Assembly (NCBI GenBank): GCA_003240755.1
Contig: QFNF01000016.1
Coordinates: forward strand, 20,624-84,623
Length of the DNA: 64,000 bases
Direction: 5' to 3'
DNA from: Sphingomonas hengshuiensis
GTDB taxonomy: Bacteria; Pseudomonadota; Alphaproteobacteria; Sphingomonadales; Sphingomonadaceae
The first letter of the stretch is position 1, and the number at the start of each line of letters is the position of its first letter. Under the pieces are notes generated by a model that did no database searches, was not told where the DNA came from, and saw nothing but the letters and a program-made list of their open reading frames with translations. This document shows, piece by piece, positions 44,872 through 54,822 of this stretch. The translations under genes and the position numbers were made by a program.

Positions 44872-46959
44872 CTATCCCGCCGCCTTCGCCCGCGCGCGAT
44901 AGGCATGGAGCAGCGGTTCGGTATAGCCGTTGGGCTGGGCCAGCCCCTCATAGACCAGCGCCCGCGCCGCCTGTAGCGCGATGCCGCCCGCCAGCGGCCG
45001 GTACGCCGGGTCCTCGGCATTCTGCGCATCGACCTTCACCGTCATCCGTTCGAACGCGGCATCGACATCGGCCGGCGTGCAGACGCCGTGCAGCAGCCAG
45101 TTGGCGATATGCTGCGACGAAATGCGCAGCGTCGCGCGGTCCTCCATCAACCCGACATCGTGGATATCGGGCACCTTCGAACAGCCGATACCCTGGTCGA
45201 CCCAGCGCACGACATAGCCGAGAATGCCCTGGACATTGTTGTCGAGCTCCCGCCTGACCTCGCCGGCGTCCCAGTTGCGCCCGGTCGCCAGCGGCAGCGT
45301 CAACAGACGCCCGAGCGGCGCGACCGGCTCGGCGGCCCGGTCCGCCTGTCGCTGCGCAACATCGACCGCGTGGTAATGCAGCGCGTGCAGCGTCGCGGCG
45401 GTCGGCGACGGCACCCAGGCGGTGCTCGCCCCGCTCCGCGGATGCGCGATCTTCTGCACCAGCATCTCGCCCATGCGATCGGGCGCGGCCCACATCCCCT
45501 TGCCGATCTGCGCCCGCCCGCCAAGGCCACAGGCAAGCCCGATCTGGACGTTGCGGTCCTCATATGCCGCGATCCAGTCGGCGCCCTTCATCTCGCCCTT
45601 CGGGATCATCGCCCCGGCGCGCATCGCGCTGTGCAGTTCGTCGCCGGTACGGTCGAGAAAGCCGGTGTTGATGAACACGATGCGGTGCCGCACCGCATGG
45701 ATGCACGCGGCAAGGTTGGCCGAGGTCCGCCGCTCCTCGTCCATCACCCCGACCTTGATCGTATGGCGCGGCAGGTGCAGCAGATCCTCGACCGCATCGA
45801 ACAGCCGGTCGGTGAACGCGACTTCGTCCGGCCCATGCTGCTTGGGCTTGACGATGTAGATCGATCCGGCGCGGCTGTTGGCGCGCGGGCCGTTGATATC
45901 GTGCAGCGCGATCAGGCTGGTGACGATCGCGTCGAGTATCCCCTCCGGCGCGTCCGTACCGTTGGGCAATCGCAGTGCCGGCGTGGTCATCAGGTGCCCG
46001 ACATTGCGCACGAACAGCAGCGACCGGCCGGGCAACACCAGTTCGCCGCCATCGGACGCGGCGTAGCGGCGGTCCCCGGCCAGCGTTCGCGTGACGCTGC
46101 GCCCACCCTTTGCAAAGCTGGCGCTCAACGTCCCCTGCATCAGCCCCAGCCAGTTGGCATAGGCGGCGACCTTGTCGGCGGCATCGACCGCCGCGACCGA
46201 ATCCTCGAGGTCGCAGATCGTGGTCAGCGCCGATTCGAGCAGGATGTCGGCCAACCCCGCCGGATCGTCGCGACCGATCGGATGGGTGCGATCGATCGCC
46301 AGTTCGATATGCAGGCCGTGATGGCACAGCAACGGATTGTCGCCCGCCTGCCCGACCAGTTGCGCCGGATCGGCGAGCTTCGGCCCATCGCCGTTCCAGT
46401 CGCGCCAGCTCCCGTTGGCCAGCGGGACGGCCTCATCGAGAAAGGCCCTCGCCCGATCGATGACCAGCGCACCGCGCGCCCGGTCATAGCCGCCGGGCGC
46501 CGCTTCGCCGGGGATCGCATCGGTGCCGTACAGCGCGTCGTACAGACTGCCCCAGCGCGCATTGGCGGCGTTGAGCAGGAACCGGGCGTTGAGGATCGGC
46601 ACGACCAGTTGCGGGCCGGCGAGCGTCGCAATCTCGGGATCGACATGGGCGGGATCGACGGTGAAGGGGGCGGGTTCGTCGACCAGATAGCCGATCGAGC
46701 GCAGGAACGCTTCCTGCTCGGCCGGGTCGATCGGCTGCCCCTGTTGTTCGGCGAACCACGCATCGAGCCGTGCCTGCAACGCATCGCGGGTGTGCAGCAG
46801 CGCACGGTTCTCCGGCGTGAACCGCGCAAGGATCGCCGCCGTCCCTTCCCAGAACGAATCGGCGGGAATGCCCGTGCCGGGAAGCACCCGACCTTCGAGA
46901 AAGTCGGCCAGTTGGCCGGCAACCTGCAATCCGGCACGTTCGACGGTGGTTTCGGCCAT
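44872..46959 (-). CDS. glcB: Malate synthase G
   Basis: Condenses glyoxylate and acetyl-CoA to malate, second step of the glyoxylate shunt. The 695-residue protein is of the monomeric G type. A catalytic region holds [19 protein letters not shown] at about residues 420-438. Acetyl-CoA-binding and closing segments include [20 protein letters not shown] and [15 protein letters not shown]. The catalytic Arg lies near [24 protein letters not shown] and the Asp near [25 protein letters not shown]. The ATG at 46959 has GGGAGAA upstream; the frame is open to 47040. Isocitrate lyase is not in the window. A LysR gene is divergent. Confidence 0.96.
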   Translation of the reverse strand: MAETTVERAGLQVAGQLADFLEGRVLPGTGIPADSFWEGTAAILARFTPENRALLHTRDALQARLDAWFAEQQGQPIDPAEQEAFLRSIGYLVDEPAPFTVDPAHVDPEIATLAGPQLVVPILNARFLLNAANARWGSLYDALYGTDAIPGEAAPGGYDRARGALVIDRARAFLDEAVPLANGSWRDWNGDGPKLADPAQLVGQAGDNPLLCHHGLHIELAIDRTHPIGRDDPAGLADILLESALTTICDLEDSVAAVDAADKVAAYANWLGLMQGTLSASFAKGGRSVTRTLAGDRRYAASDGGELVLPGRSLLFVRNVGHLMTTPALRLPNGTDAPEGILDAIVTSLIALHDINGPRANSRAGSIYIVKPKQHGPDEVAFTDRLFDAVEDLLHLPRHTIKVGVMDEERRTSANLAACIHAVRHRIVFINTGFLDRTGDELHSAMRAGAMIPKGEMKGADWIAAYEDRNVQIGLACGLGGRAQIGKGMWAAPDRMGEMLVQKIAHPRSGASTAWVPSPTAATLHALHYHAVDVAQRQADRAAEPVAPLGRLLTLPLATGRNWDAGEVRRELDNNVQGILGYVVRWVDQGIGCSKVPDIHDVGLMEDRATLRISSQHIANWLLHGVCTPADVDAAFERMTVKVDAQNAEDPAYRPLAGGIALQAARALVYEGLAQPNGYTEPLLHAYRARAKAAG

Positions 46960-47086
46960 CGCGCATTCTCCCTTCTGTCCGTTGCCCCGGCATGGCGCCG
47001 TACGCGGTTCGACCGGGACCATAGCGCCTCGCCTTTCCACCCGGTAGCAGGCATAATCGAACGTCAGTCATTCCAGGGGGGAACGA

Positions 47087-48013
47087 ATGTCCGCCGATCC
47101 CGACCATGTCCTGTTCGTGACCATCCTCGACACCGGCAGCATCGCCGCCGCTGCACGGACGCTGGGCATGTCGCCGGCGATGGTGTCCAAACGGCTTGCC
47201 CGGTTCGAACACCGGCTTGGCGCGCGGCTGATCGAGCGGACCACGCGACGGCTGCATCCGACCCCGGTCGGGGCCCGGCTCCATGCCGATCTCGGCGCGA
47301 TCCTGCCGGCATTGGCGGCGGCGGAGGCGCGAGTCACCGGCGCGGTGGCCGCACCGGCAGGGCCGCTGCGCATCGCCGCGCCGGCCTCGTTCGCGCGGCT
47401 GCATATTGCGCCGCATATCGGTGACTTCCTGCGCGACCATCCGGCGGTCGAACTCGAACTGTCGCTGTCCGACCATATCGTCGATCTGGCCGCCGACCGG
47501 ATCGATTGCGCGATCCGCATCACCGCCCATCCGCCCGCCGGCCATGTCGCGCGTCGACTGGCGGGCAATCGCCGCGTCGTATGTGCCAGCCCCGCCTATC
47601 TGGCCGAACATGGCGAGCCCGACACCCCCGCCGCGCTCGCCCGCCACCGGCTGCTCGCCGCCGACGGGCAACTGCCATGGACGCTGCTGCGCCCCACGCG
47701 GCGGGCGCAGATCGCCGGGGTCAGCCATGTCCGGACCAATTCGAGCGAGATCGTCCGCGAACTGACCCTGGCCGGGGTCGGCATCGCGCTGCGCTCCCTG
47801 TGGGACGTCGGCGATGCGTTGGCGGCGGGACGGCTGGTACGGGTGCTGCCCGACTGGGAGGGGGCGCACGATCTGGCGATCCATGCGATCCACAACGACA
47901 TGCCGCGCCCGGCGGTGATCGCGTTTGTCGACCACCTCGCCACACGATGGTCGCCACCACCGTGGGAGACGCTTGACTCGCGCAGGGCATCGGATCAAAT
48001 TGGTATCAATTGA
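47087..48013 (+). CDS. LysR-family transcriptional regulator
   Basis: A 308-residue regulator with an N-terminal winged helix (about residues 5-63: FVTILDTGSIAAAARTLGMSPAMVSKRLARFEHRLGARLIERTTRRLHPT). A periplasmic-binding-like effector domain follows from about 90 to 290. The domain details (IDCAIRITAHPPAGHVARRLA and LRSLWDVGDALAAGRLVRVLPDW) are typical of the CrgA/DsdC-like LysR branch. It is divergent from glcB by 127 bases and 23 bases upstream of hppD in the same direction, so it could control either. GGGGGGAA precedes the ATG. The stop lies within the hppD operator-like palindrome. Confidence 0.93.
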   Translation: MSADPDHVLFVTILDTGSIAAAARTLGMSPAMVSKRLARFEHRLGARLIERTTRRLHPTPVGARLHADLGAILPALAAAEARVTGAVAAPAGPLRIAAPASFARLHIAPHIGDFLRDHPAVELELSLSDHIVDLAADRIDCAIRITAHPPAGHVARRLAGNRRVVCASPAYLAEHGEPDTPAALARHRLLAADGQLPWTLLRPTRRAQIAGVSHVRTNSSEIVRELTLAGVGIALRSLWDVGDALAAGRLVRVLPDWEGAHDLAIHAIHNDMPRPAVIAFVDHLATRWSPPPWETLDSRRASDQIGIN

Positions 48014-48016
48014 TAC
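47973..48016 (+). promoter_or_regulatory. hppD promoter with a 14-bp palindrome at the start point
   Basis: TTGACT (47973-47978) is followed after 16 bases by TCAAAT (47995-48000), then by GTATCAATTGATAC (48003-48016), a perfect 14-base palindrome. The predicted RNA start falls inside the palindrome, about 30 bases before the hppD ATG. This fits repression by a dimeric regulator. The promoter lies in the last codons of the LysR gene. Confidence 0.6.
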
Positions 48017-48036
48017 GATATCGAGAGGATGCTGCC

Positions 48037-49104
48037 ATGGAACATATGGACGTGAACCCGATGGGCCTCGACGGGTTCGAATTCTGCGAATTCACCGCCC
48101 CCGACCTCGATCGCATGGCGCAGCAACTCGAACAGTTCGGCTTCGTTGCCGCCTCGAAGCACCGGACGCGCGACGTGGTCCGCTACAGGCAGGGCCGGAT
48201 CAACCTGTTGCTGAACCGCATTCCGGACGGGCATGCTGCGGAATTTGCTGCGCAGCACGGGCCGTCCGCGTCGGGCATGGCGTTCCGCGTGGCGGATGCG
48301 AAGGCGGCGTTCGATGCGGCGGTGGCGCGCGGTGCCACCCCGGCGGACGCGTCGCGCGGCGCACTGGGCGAAGGCTATGCGCTGGAGGGGATCGGCGGGT
48401 CGCTGCTGTATCTGGTCGACCGGCATGGCACCGGCGGGTCGCTGTATGACGATTGGGAACAGGTACCCGGCGCCGCGGAGGCGGAGGCCGCGAACAATGT
48501 CGGGCTCGACCTGCTCGACCACCTCACCCACAATGTGAAGCGCGGGCAGATGCGGACCTGGTCGACCTTCTACAACCAGATCTTCGGGTTCGAGGAACAG
48601 AAATATTTCGATATCAAGGGCAAGGCGACCGGCCTGTTCAGCCAGGCGATGATCGCGCCCGACAAGGCCATCCGCATTCCGCTGAACGAAAGCCAGGACG
48701 ACAAGAGCCAGATCGAGGAATTCATCCGCGACTATAATGGCGAAGGCATCCAGCACCTCGCCTTCACCACCGACGACATCTTCGAAACCGTCGAGAAGCT
48801 GCGCGACCGTGGCGTGAAGCTGCAGGACACGATCGAGACCTATTACGAACTGGTCGACAAGCGCGTACCCGGCCATGGCGAGGACCTCGAACGCCTGCGC
48901 CGCAACCGTATCCTGATCGACGGCAATGTCGGTGAGGAAGGGCTGCTGCTGCAGATCTTCACCGAACCGATGTTCGGCCCGATCTTCTTCGAAATCATCC
49001 AGCGCAAGGGGAATGAAGGCTTCGGCAACGGCAATTTCCAGGCGCTGTACGAAAGCATCGAACTGGACCAGATCCGACGGGGCGTCATTACGGTCGATGC
49101 CTGA
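48037..49104 (+). CDS. hppD: 4-hydroxyphenylpyruvate dioxygenase
   Basis: Fe(II) enzyme converting 4-hydroxyphenylpyruvate to homogentisate in tyrosine breakdown. The 355-residue protein has two vicinal-oxygen-chelate halves. The iron ligands are His in LLDHLTHNV (about residue 166), His in GIQHLAFTTDD (about 245) and Glu in FFEIIQRKG (about 325). The ATG at 48037 has GAGAGGATG upstream. hmgA, the next enzyme of the pathway, follows after 232 bases holding a repeat pair. Homogentisate can also feed tocopherol or pyomelanin routes, but hmgA indicates degradation. Confidence 0.97.
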   Translation: MEHMDVNPMGLDGFEFCEFTAPDLDRMAQQLEQFGFVAASKHRTRDVVRYRQGRINLLLNRIPDGHAAEFAAQHGPSASGMAFRVADAKAAFDAAVARGATPADASRGALGEGYALEGIGGSLLYLVDRHGTGGSLYDDWEQVPGAAEAEAANNVGLDLLDHLTHNVKRGQMRTWSTFYNQIFGFEEQKYFDIKGKATGLFSQAMIAPDKAIRIPLNESQDDKSQIEEFIRDYNGEGIQHLAFTTDDIFETVEKLRDRGVKLQDTIETYYELVDKRVPGHGEDLERLRRNRILIDGNVGEEGLLLQIFTEPMFGPIFFEIIQRKGNEGFGNGNFQALYESIELDQIRRGVITVDA

Positions 49105-49216
49105 GGCATCGACCGAATGCGGGTGCGAAGGTACCCGGTTCCGTCCGGCCAGCGCAGCGGAGCCGGGCCACAAGGCGCGGCTCCGCTGCGACTGACGACC
49201 CGGCGGGCGGCACCAC

Positions 49217-49317
49217 CACCGTCCCCCCGGCACAGGCCTGGGTCCATCGAGACGACCGGTATCGATCTAAGCGCGACGCCCCGCCACCATGGATTCCGGC
49301 CTGCACCGGAATGACGG
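49217..49317. repeat. Inverted pair of hairpin repeats between hppD and hmgA
   Basis: Unit 49217-49248 (CCCCCCGGCACAGGCCTGGG core, then TCCATC) is followed by 49288-49317 in the opposite orientation; the reverse complement of the latter begins CCGTCATTCCGGTGCAGGCC and ends ATCCATG. The palindrome of the second unit is ATTCCGG with CCGGAAT. The centre is about 39 bases. The layout is the same as at 29576-29672, with more divergence. Confidence 0.65.
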
Positions 49318-49336
49318 GATAATGAGGGAGAGGGAC

Positions 49337-50617
49337 ATGACCTACCACCCCGGTTTCGCCAACCACATCGCCACCGAAGCCGTTCCCGGCGCGCTGCCGA
49401 TCGGCCGCAACAGTCCGCAGCGCGTGCCGTTCGGCCTCTATGCCGAGCAACTCTCCGGCACCGCCTTCACCGCGCCGCGCGCCGAGAATCGCCGGTCGTG
49501 GCTCTACCGCCTGCGCCCGACCGCCAACCATGGCGCGTTCGTGCCCTACACCGGCGCGCCGCACCTCCGGTCCGCCCCGATCGACACCCCGCCCAGCCCC
49601 AACCGGATGCGCTGGGACCCGCTGCCCATCCCGCACGAACCGACCGACTGGGTCGACGGCCTCGTCACCTATGGCGCGACCGGCGACGTGGCGGCGCAGC
49701 ACGGGGTCGGCATCCATCTCTATGCCGCGAACCGCGACATGGATCGCGCCTTCTTCTCGGCCGATGGCGAATTGCTGATCGTGCCGCAACACGGGCGGCT
49801 CGCGATCGATACCGAGCTTGGCCGGATCGATATCGCTCCGCTCCAGATCGCACTGATCCCGCGCGGCGTCCGCTTCCGGGTCAGCCTGCCCGGGGGGCCG
49901 GCGCGCGGCTATGTCTGCGAGAATTACGGCAACCTGTTCCGCCTGCCCGACCTGGGGCCGATCGGCGCCAACGGCCTCGCGTCCCCCCGCGATTTCGAGA
50001 CGCCCTGCGCCTGGTTCGAGGATCGCGACGCCCCTTGCGAGGTCATCCAGAAGTTCCAGGGCGCGCTCTGGACGACCACGCTCGATCATTCGCCGTTCGA
50101 CGTGGTGGCGTGGCATGGCAATCTGGCGCCGTGCCGCTACGATCTCACCCGCTTCAACACGATCAACACCGTATCGTTCGATCATCCCGATCCGTCGATC
50201 TTCACCGTGCTGACCGCGCCCGGCGAGACGCCGGGCACCGCCAATTGCGACTTCGTGATCTTTCCGCCGCGCTGGATGGTGGCCGAGGACACGTTCCGCC
50301 CGCCATGGTTCCATCGCAACGTCATGAGCGAGTTCATGGGGCTGGTGACGGGCGCCTATGACGCGAAGGAAGGCGGCTTCGCGCCCGGCGGCGCGTCGCT
50401 CCACAATCAGATGAACGGCCACGGCCCCGATCAGGCGAGCTATGAGAAAGCCGTCGCCGCCGACCTGCATCCGCACCGCATCGCCGACACGATGGCGTTC
50501 ATGTTCGAAACCCGCCACGTGGTCCGTCCGACCGCATGGGCGATGGCGGCACCGACGATGCAGCTCGATTACGACGATGTCTGGACCGGCTTTGCGAAGG
50601 CGCGGCTACCCGAATGA
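49337..50617 (+). CDS. hmgA: Homogentisate 1,2-dioxygenase
   Basis: Opens the ring of homogentisate to maleylacetoacetate. The 426-residue protein matches family length. The iron-binding region [18 protein letters not shown] (His, Glu) is at about residues 330-347, and the later [21 protein letters not shown] supplies the third His. GAGGGAGAGGG precedes the ATG at 49337. The stop overlaps a small Rieske gene (ATGA). The next pathway genes (maleylacetoacetate isomerase, fumarylacetoacetase) are not directly here. Confidence 0.97.
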   Translation: MTYHPGFANHIATEAVPGALPIGRNSPQRVPFGLYAEQLSGTAFTAPRAENRRSWLYRLRPTANHGAFVPYTGAPHLRSAPIDTPPSPNRMRWDPLPIPHEPTDWVDGLVTYGATGDVAAQHGVGIHLYAANRDMDRAFFSADGELLIVPQHGRLAIDTELGRIDIAPLQIALIPRGVRFRVSLPGGPARGYVCENYGNLFRLPDLGPIGANGLASPRDFETPCAWFEDRDAPCEVIQKFQGALWTTTLDHSPFDVVAWHGNLAPCRYDLTRFNTINTVSFDHPDPSIFTVLTAPGETPGTANCDFVIFPPRWMVAEDTFRPPWFHRNVMSEFMGLVTGAYDAKEGGFAPGGASLHNQMNGHGPDQASYEKAVAADLHPHRIADTMAFMFETRHVVRPTAWAMAAPTMQLDYDDVWTGFAKARLPE

Positions 50618-50973
50618 CCGACACCCGCGTCTTTGCGACCCCGGCGGGGGTAACGATCGGCCCGCTCGACGACATTGCCGACGGCGCGGCGCGCAATTAC
50701 GTCCTGCAACTGCGCGCCGGCCGCTTTCACGGGTTCGTGGTGCGACAGGGGGCGGCCGTCTTCGGCTATGTCGACCGCTGCCCGCATATGGGCCTGCCGC
50801 TGGCGCAGACGCTCGACGCCTATCTCACCCCCGACGGCAGCGCGATCACCTGTAGCTGGCACGCCGCGCTGTTCGCGATTCCCGACGGCAGGTGCCTCGG
50901 CGGCCCCTGCCCCGGTCAGGCGCTGACGCCATGGCCGGTCACGGTACGGGGCGACGCGATCGTTACCGCCTAG
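50614..50973 (+). CDS. Rieske [2Fe-2S] ferredoxin-like protein
   Basis: A 119-residue soluble Rieske protein. The cluster ligands are CPHMG (Cys and His at about residues 53-55) and CSWHAALF (Cys and His at about 74-77), the latter with the usual C-x-x-H spacing. It overlaps hmgA by 4 bases, so it is made with it. It could pass electrons to an oxygenase in aromatic breakdown, or stabilise iron in HmgA; neither is shown. Its 3' end overlaps the convergent patatin gene by 4 bases. Confidence 0.88.
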   Translation: MTDTRVFATPAGVTIGPLDDIADGAARNYVLQLRAGRFHGFVVRQGAAVFGYVDRCPHMGLPLAQTLDAYLTPDGSAITCSWHAALFAIPDGRCLGGPCPGQALTPWPVTVRGDAIVTA

Positions 50974-51998
50974 GCGGCGACTGTTTCGGGCAGGGCGGTC
51001 AGCGTCGACTTGCGGCCGAGCTTCCCGCCATTTTCCCGCAGCCATGCATCCGCCGTCGCCCAGCCGAGTTCGCGCAGCGCCTCCAACTGCGATCGCCGCG
51101 TGTCGCTCTTGCCGGTCGGACCGCGCGCGGCCAATGCGTGCGGCGCCTCCATGAAGTGCAGGTTGGTTTCGGCCAGCGCGGTCAACCTCTCGTCGATCGG
51201 CGGCGCGCGTCGCGCGATCGACTGTATCTCGGTCAGCGACTTGAGGTCACGCAGCAGGCACGCATTGAAGCCGATATCGCTCATCCGCCCTATCACCTCG
51301 ACCAGCGTGTCCGGCGTGTCCTGTGCCGCGAACGGCGTGATCTGCACGATCAGCAGGTCGCTTTGCCCATGGCCGTCAAAGATCAGCGGCTCGAGCGCGG
51401 GATTGGCCGAAAACCCGCCATCCCAATAGGGTTCGCCATCGATCGTCACCGGCCCGAACAGGTCCGGCAGGCAGGCCGAGGCCATCAGCGCGTCGAGCGT
51501 GATGTCGTCGTTGTGGAACAGTCGCGCCGCCCCGGTCGACACCCGCGTCGCCGCGATCGACAAGGGGGTGGCCCCGGGATCGCGCAGCAACGACAGGTCG
51601 AGGCTGCTGCCAACCACCCGGCGCAGCGCGGCCATGTTGCGCAGGCCCGGCGACAGCGGCGCGATATAGCGGCTGAACAGCTTGGTGAATTCCAGCGTTC
51701 GCTGGAACAGCGGTTCGAACAGCGGCGCGGTCCACAGGTCGATATCGAACGCCTGGAGCGGCGAGTTGCGCGACACCGTGTCCCACAGCCGTTCCAGCGC
51801 GTCACGCGCGCCCTGCCGCCCGCCCGCGACCAGCCCGCTCACCAGCGCCGCACCGTTCAGCGCGCCGGCCGATGCGCCGCTCACCGCGACGATCGGGATA
51901 TCCTCGTCGAGCAGGCGGTCGAGCACGCCCCAGCCATAGGCGCCGTGCGCACCGCCCCCCTGCAGCGCGAGGGCGAGACGGGGGGATTGTGACGACAT
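50970..51998 (-). CDS. Patatin-like phospholipase
   Basis: A 342-residue patatin-family hydrolase. The oxyanion loop is LALQGGGAHGAYGWGVLD at about residues 9-26. The nucleophile Ser is in VSGASAGALNGA (GxSxG, about 38-49) and the catalytic Asp in YWDGGFSANPALEPL (DGG, about 192). No signal peptide is seen, so it is cytoplasmic or delivered by another route. Related proteins in this group carry a C-terminal DUF3734-like extension, which this protein may have. GGAGGAGC precedes the ATG. It lies downstream of the oxidase genes by 59 bases but is not clearly in their operon. Confidence 0.9.
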   Translation of the reverse strand: MSSQSPRLALALQGGGAHGAYGWGVLDRLLDEDIPIVAVSGASAGALNGAALVSGLVAGGRQGARDALERLWDTVSRNSPLQAFDIDLWTAPLFEPLFQRTLEFTKLFSRYIAPLSPGLRNMAALRRVVGSSLDLSLLRDPGATPLSIAATRVSTGAARLFHNDDITLDALMASACLPDLFGPVTIDGEPYWDGGFSANPALEPLIFDGHGQSDLLIVQITPFAAQDTPDTLVEVIGRMSDIGFNACLLRDLKSLTEIQSIARRAPPIDERLTALAETNLHFMEAPHALAARGPTGKSDTRRSQLEALRELGWATADAWLRENGGKLGRKSTLTALPETVAA

Positions 51999-52057
51999 CG
52001 GATCGCTCCTCCGGACAAACTATGCATGCTGCAACGCAGCAATGCCGAATCCTATCC

Positions 52058-52372
52058 CTACAGGCATGCCGGGATCGTCACGATCGGCAGCCCGCCGACG
52101 ACGATCGCCGCGACACCGACCCAGCCGAGGATCACGGCCCCCCTGTCCAGCAGCGTGTTGCCGCCGGTCCGGCGCAACCACCCTGTGAGCATGACCCCCG
52201 CCGCCGCCCCGCCGATCCAGGCGAGGATCAGCAACAGCCGGTGCAGGCTGGTTCCCGCGACCATGATCCGCGCCCAGCCGGCACTGCATCCGATCCCGTG
52301 CAGGCCGTACAGGACGCCGAATGCCAGCGCCCAGTGGAACAGCCCGGCGGTCATCCGCAGCAGCGCGATCAT
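52058..52372 (-). CDS. Small membrane protein after cytochrome oxidase
   Basis: A 104-residue protein with three predicted transmembrane helices (about 8-28, 42-62 and 78-98), a basic loop (GWLRRTGG), and one Cys in helix 1's end (GIGCSAGW). Its ATG overlaps the ctaD stop (ATGA), so it is made together with the oxidase. Position is like that of a small oxidase subunit or assembly factor, but I do not recognise the family. Confidence 0.6.
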   Translation of the reverse strand: MIALLRMTAGLFHWALAFGVLYGLHGIGCSAGWARIMVAGTSLHRLLLILAWIGGAAAGVMLTGWLRRTGGNTLLDRGAVILGWVGVAAIVVGGLPIVTIPACL

Positions 52373-54822
52373 GCGAACCATCCCGGCAGCGCGACCACCA
52401 GCGCCGCGACCAGCCCAGCCCCGGCGGCGTGGTCGCTCCACAGGCGGACGATGCGCGGCTCGCCCTGTCGCTGGCCACCGACGAATCCGGCGGTGATCCG
52501 CACGCGCAGGAACGCCAGCATCAGCATCGCCAGCCCGGCATGGAAGATCGCATAGGCCGCGACCGTCGCACTCGTCGCGGCATAGGCATGCGAGGTCGGC
52601 ACGGGCAGCCGCAGCACGATCAGCAATACCATCGCCGCCACGATCGCCCCCTGCCCGGCCAGCGCCGCCGCCCATTGCCCGCGCCGCGCCGCCACCACCG
52701 CCACGCCGGCACCGGCGATCGCCAGCACCAGTTCCAGCGGCGCCCGCGCGATCCGTTGCGGCGGGGGCCAGTCGGGCGCCACCGTCCACAGGAACGCATA
52801 ACCGAACAGCAGCGAGGCAAAGAGCGTCCCGCTGGCGGTCAGCGCGAACACGCTGCCCCACCAGCCGGTCGTACCGCGCGTCTCGCCGGCGATCGGCAGC
52901 ATCGCGCCGCCCGGCCCGGCGGGCAGCGGCCCGAAATCGCGGCGCTGCCCGTTGCTCCATGCCCAGCGCCAGCCGAGCATCGCCACCGCCACCAGGAACA
53001 GCGGCGCCAGCGGATACAGCCCGCCCAGCATCGACAGGAAGAATCCGCCCAGCGTCGCGGCGGTGGTGATCGGCAGCCAGCTATTGGACGGCAGGACCGC
53101 GATATGATCGGGCGCACCGCTGACCATGTCGACCGCCATCGTCTCGCGCCAGCCATGGCGGGCATGGCCCAGCCATCCGTCGCCGCGCGCCAGCGCCGCG
53201 GGCAGGTCGGGCCGGTCCTCCAGCGGATCGCGCCCCTCGACCGTGGCCTGGCTCGCGAAGTTGTACGCCGTCGGCGGCGTCGGCATCGCCCATTCCAGCG
53301 TGCCCGCCTGCCACGGGTTGCGCTTGTGCAGCCGCCCGAGCCAGATCTGCAACGCGACGTCGATCGCGAACAGCGCGAACCCGAACGCCATCAGGAAGCT
53401 GCCGACCGACGACAACAGGTTCAGCCACGTCCAGCCCATCCCCTCGGGATAGGTATCGATGCGCCGCGGCATGCCCAGCAGCCCGGTCAGGTGCATGAGG
53501 AAGAAGGTGAGGTTGAACCCGATCAGGATCAGCCAGAACGCCGCCTCGCCCAGCCGCATCACGCGGCCCCGCCCGGTGAAATGCGGCAGCCAGTAATAGG
53601 CGGCGGCCAGCATCGGGAACACGAACCCGCCGACCAGAACGTAATGGAGGTGCGCGGTGACGAACGCGGTATCGTGCGCCTGGGCATCGAACGGCACCAC
53701 CGCCAGCATGACGCCGGTCAGCCCGCCCAGCACGAACACGATGAAGAAGCCGATCAGGTACAGCATCGGCAGCTTCAATTGCGGCCGCCCCGCCCACAGC
53801 GTGCCGAGCCATGCGAAGACCTGTATCGCCGTCGGGATCGCGACCAGCGTCGATGCGGCGGAAAAGAAGCCCAGCGCCATGTGCGGAATGCCGGTGGTGA
53901 ACATGTGGTGGACCCACAGCCCGAAACTGAGGAACGCCAGCGCCATCACCGCCGCGACCAGCGCGCCATAGCCGAGGATTCTGGTACGGGCCATCACCGG
54001 CAGGATCGTCGACACTGCCCCTGCGGCGGGCAGGAAGATGATATAGACTTCCGGATGGCCGAACAGCCAGAACAGATGCTGCCACAGCAGCGGCGACCCG
54101 CCCAGTTCGGGCGCGTAGAACGGCCAGCCGAACGCGCGCTCGACCTCCAGCAGGATCGACCCCAGGATCAGCGGCGGAAAGCCGAAGATCATCATCCCCG
54201 CCGTCGCCAGCATGTACCACGCGAACAGCGGCATCCGGTCGAGCCGCATGCCCGGCGTGCGCAGCTTCAGGATCGACACCGCGATCTCGATCGCCGCGCA
54301 CATCGCCGAAATCTCGACAAAGGTCACGCCCAGCAGCCAGACGTCGGAATTGATCCCCGGCGTATAGGTCCGCCCCGACAGCGGCGGATAGAGGAACCAC
54401 CCGGCATCGGGCGCCACCCCGGCCAGCATCGCCGCGATCAGGATGCTGCCGCCGAACACGTAGCACCACCATCCCAGCGCCGACAGCCGTGGATAGGCGA
54501 GGTCGCGCGCGCCCAGCATCTTGGGCAGCAGGTACATCGCCAGCCCCTCGAACATCGGGATGGCGAACAGGAACATCATGATGCTGCCATGCATCGTGAA
54601 CAACTGGTTATACACCGCCGGCCCGACGAACGCGCTGTGCGGCGTCGCCAGTTGCGCGCGGATCAGCATCGCGAGCACGCCGCCGACCGCGAAGAAGAAG
54701 AACGCGCCGAGGATGAAGCGGCGACCCATGTCGGTATGGTTGACCGAGCGCAATTGTCCGCGCAGACCCGGTTCGGTCCGCCAGATCGCGGTCAGTTCGC
54801 GGTGGAGCGTCAGCGCTTTCAT
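52369..54822 (-). CDS. ctaD: Cytochrome c oxidase subunit I fused to a subunit III-like domain
   Basis: Haem-copper oxidase core, 817 residues. Residues about 1-560 are subunit I: the low-spin haem ligand His is in FTMHGSIMMF, the Cu-B His/Tyr crosslink pair in FGHPEVYI, the Cu-B His pair in WVHHMFTTG, and the haem ligands in AHDTAFVTAHLHYVLVGG. From about residue 600, six or seven further helices resemble subunit III (GWWGSVFALTASGTLFASLLFGYAFLW). Such I+III fusions occur in caa3-type oxidases. The ATG at 54822 begins MKALTLHREL. It overlaps the coxB stop and the following small gene by 4 bases each. Confidence 0.92.
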   Translation of the reverse strand: MKALTLHRELTAIWRTEPGLRGQLRSVNHTDMGRRFILGAFFFFAVGGVLAMLIRAQLATPHSAFVGPAVYNQLFTMHGSIMMFLFAIPMFEGLAMYLLPKMLGARDLAYPRLSALGWWCYVFGGSILIAAMLAGVAPDAGWFLYPPLSGRTYTPGINSDVWLLGVTFVEISAMCAAIEIAVSILKLRTPGMRLDRMPLFAWYMLATAGMMIFGFPPLILGSILLEVERAFGWPFYAPELGGSPLLWQHLFWLFGHPEVYIIFLPAAGAVSTILPVMARTRILGYGALVAAVMALAFLSFGLWVHHMFTTGIPHMALGFFSAASTLVAIPTAIQVFAWLGTLWAGRPQLKLPMLYLIGFFIVFVLGGLTGVMLAVVPFDAQAHDTAFVTAHLHYVLVGGFVFPMLAAAYYWLPHFTGRGRVMRLGEAAFWLILIGFNLTFFLMHLTGLLGMPRRIDTYPEGMGWTWLNLLSSVGSFLMAFGFALFAIDVALQIWLGRLHKRNPWQAGTLEWAMPTPPTAYNFASQATVEGRDPLEDRPDLPAALARGDGWLGHARHGWRETMAVDMVSGAPDHIAVLPSNSWLPITTAATLGGFFLSMLGGLYPLAPLFLVAVAMLGWRWAWSNGQRRDFGPLPAGPGGAMLPIAGETRGTTGWWGSVFALTASGTLFASLLFGYAFLWTVAPDWPPPQRIARAPLELVLAIAGAGVAVVAARRGQWAAALAGQGAIVAAMVLLIVLRLPVPTSHAYAATSATVAAYAIFHAGLAMLMLAFLRVRITAGFVGGQRQGEPRIVRLWSDHAAGAGLVAALVVALPGWFA

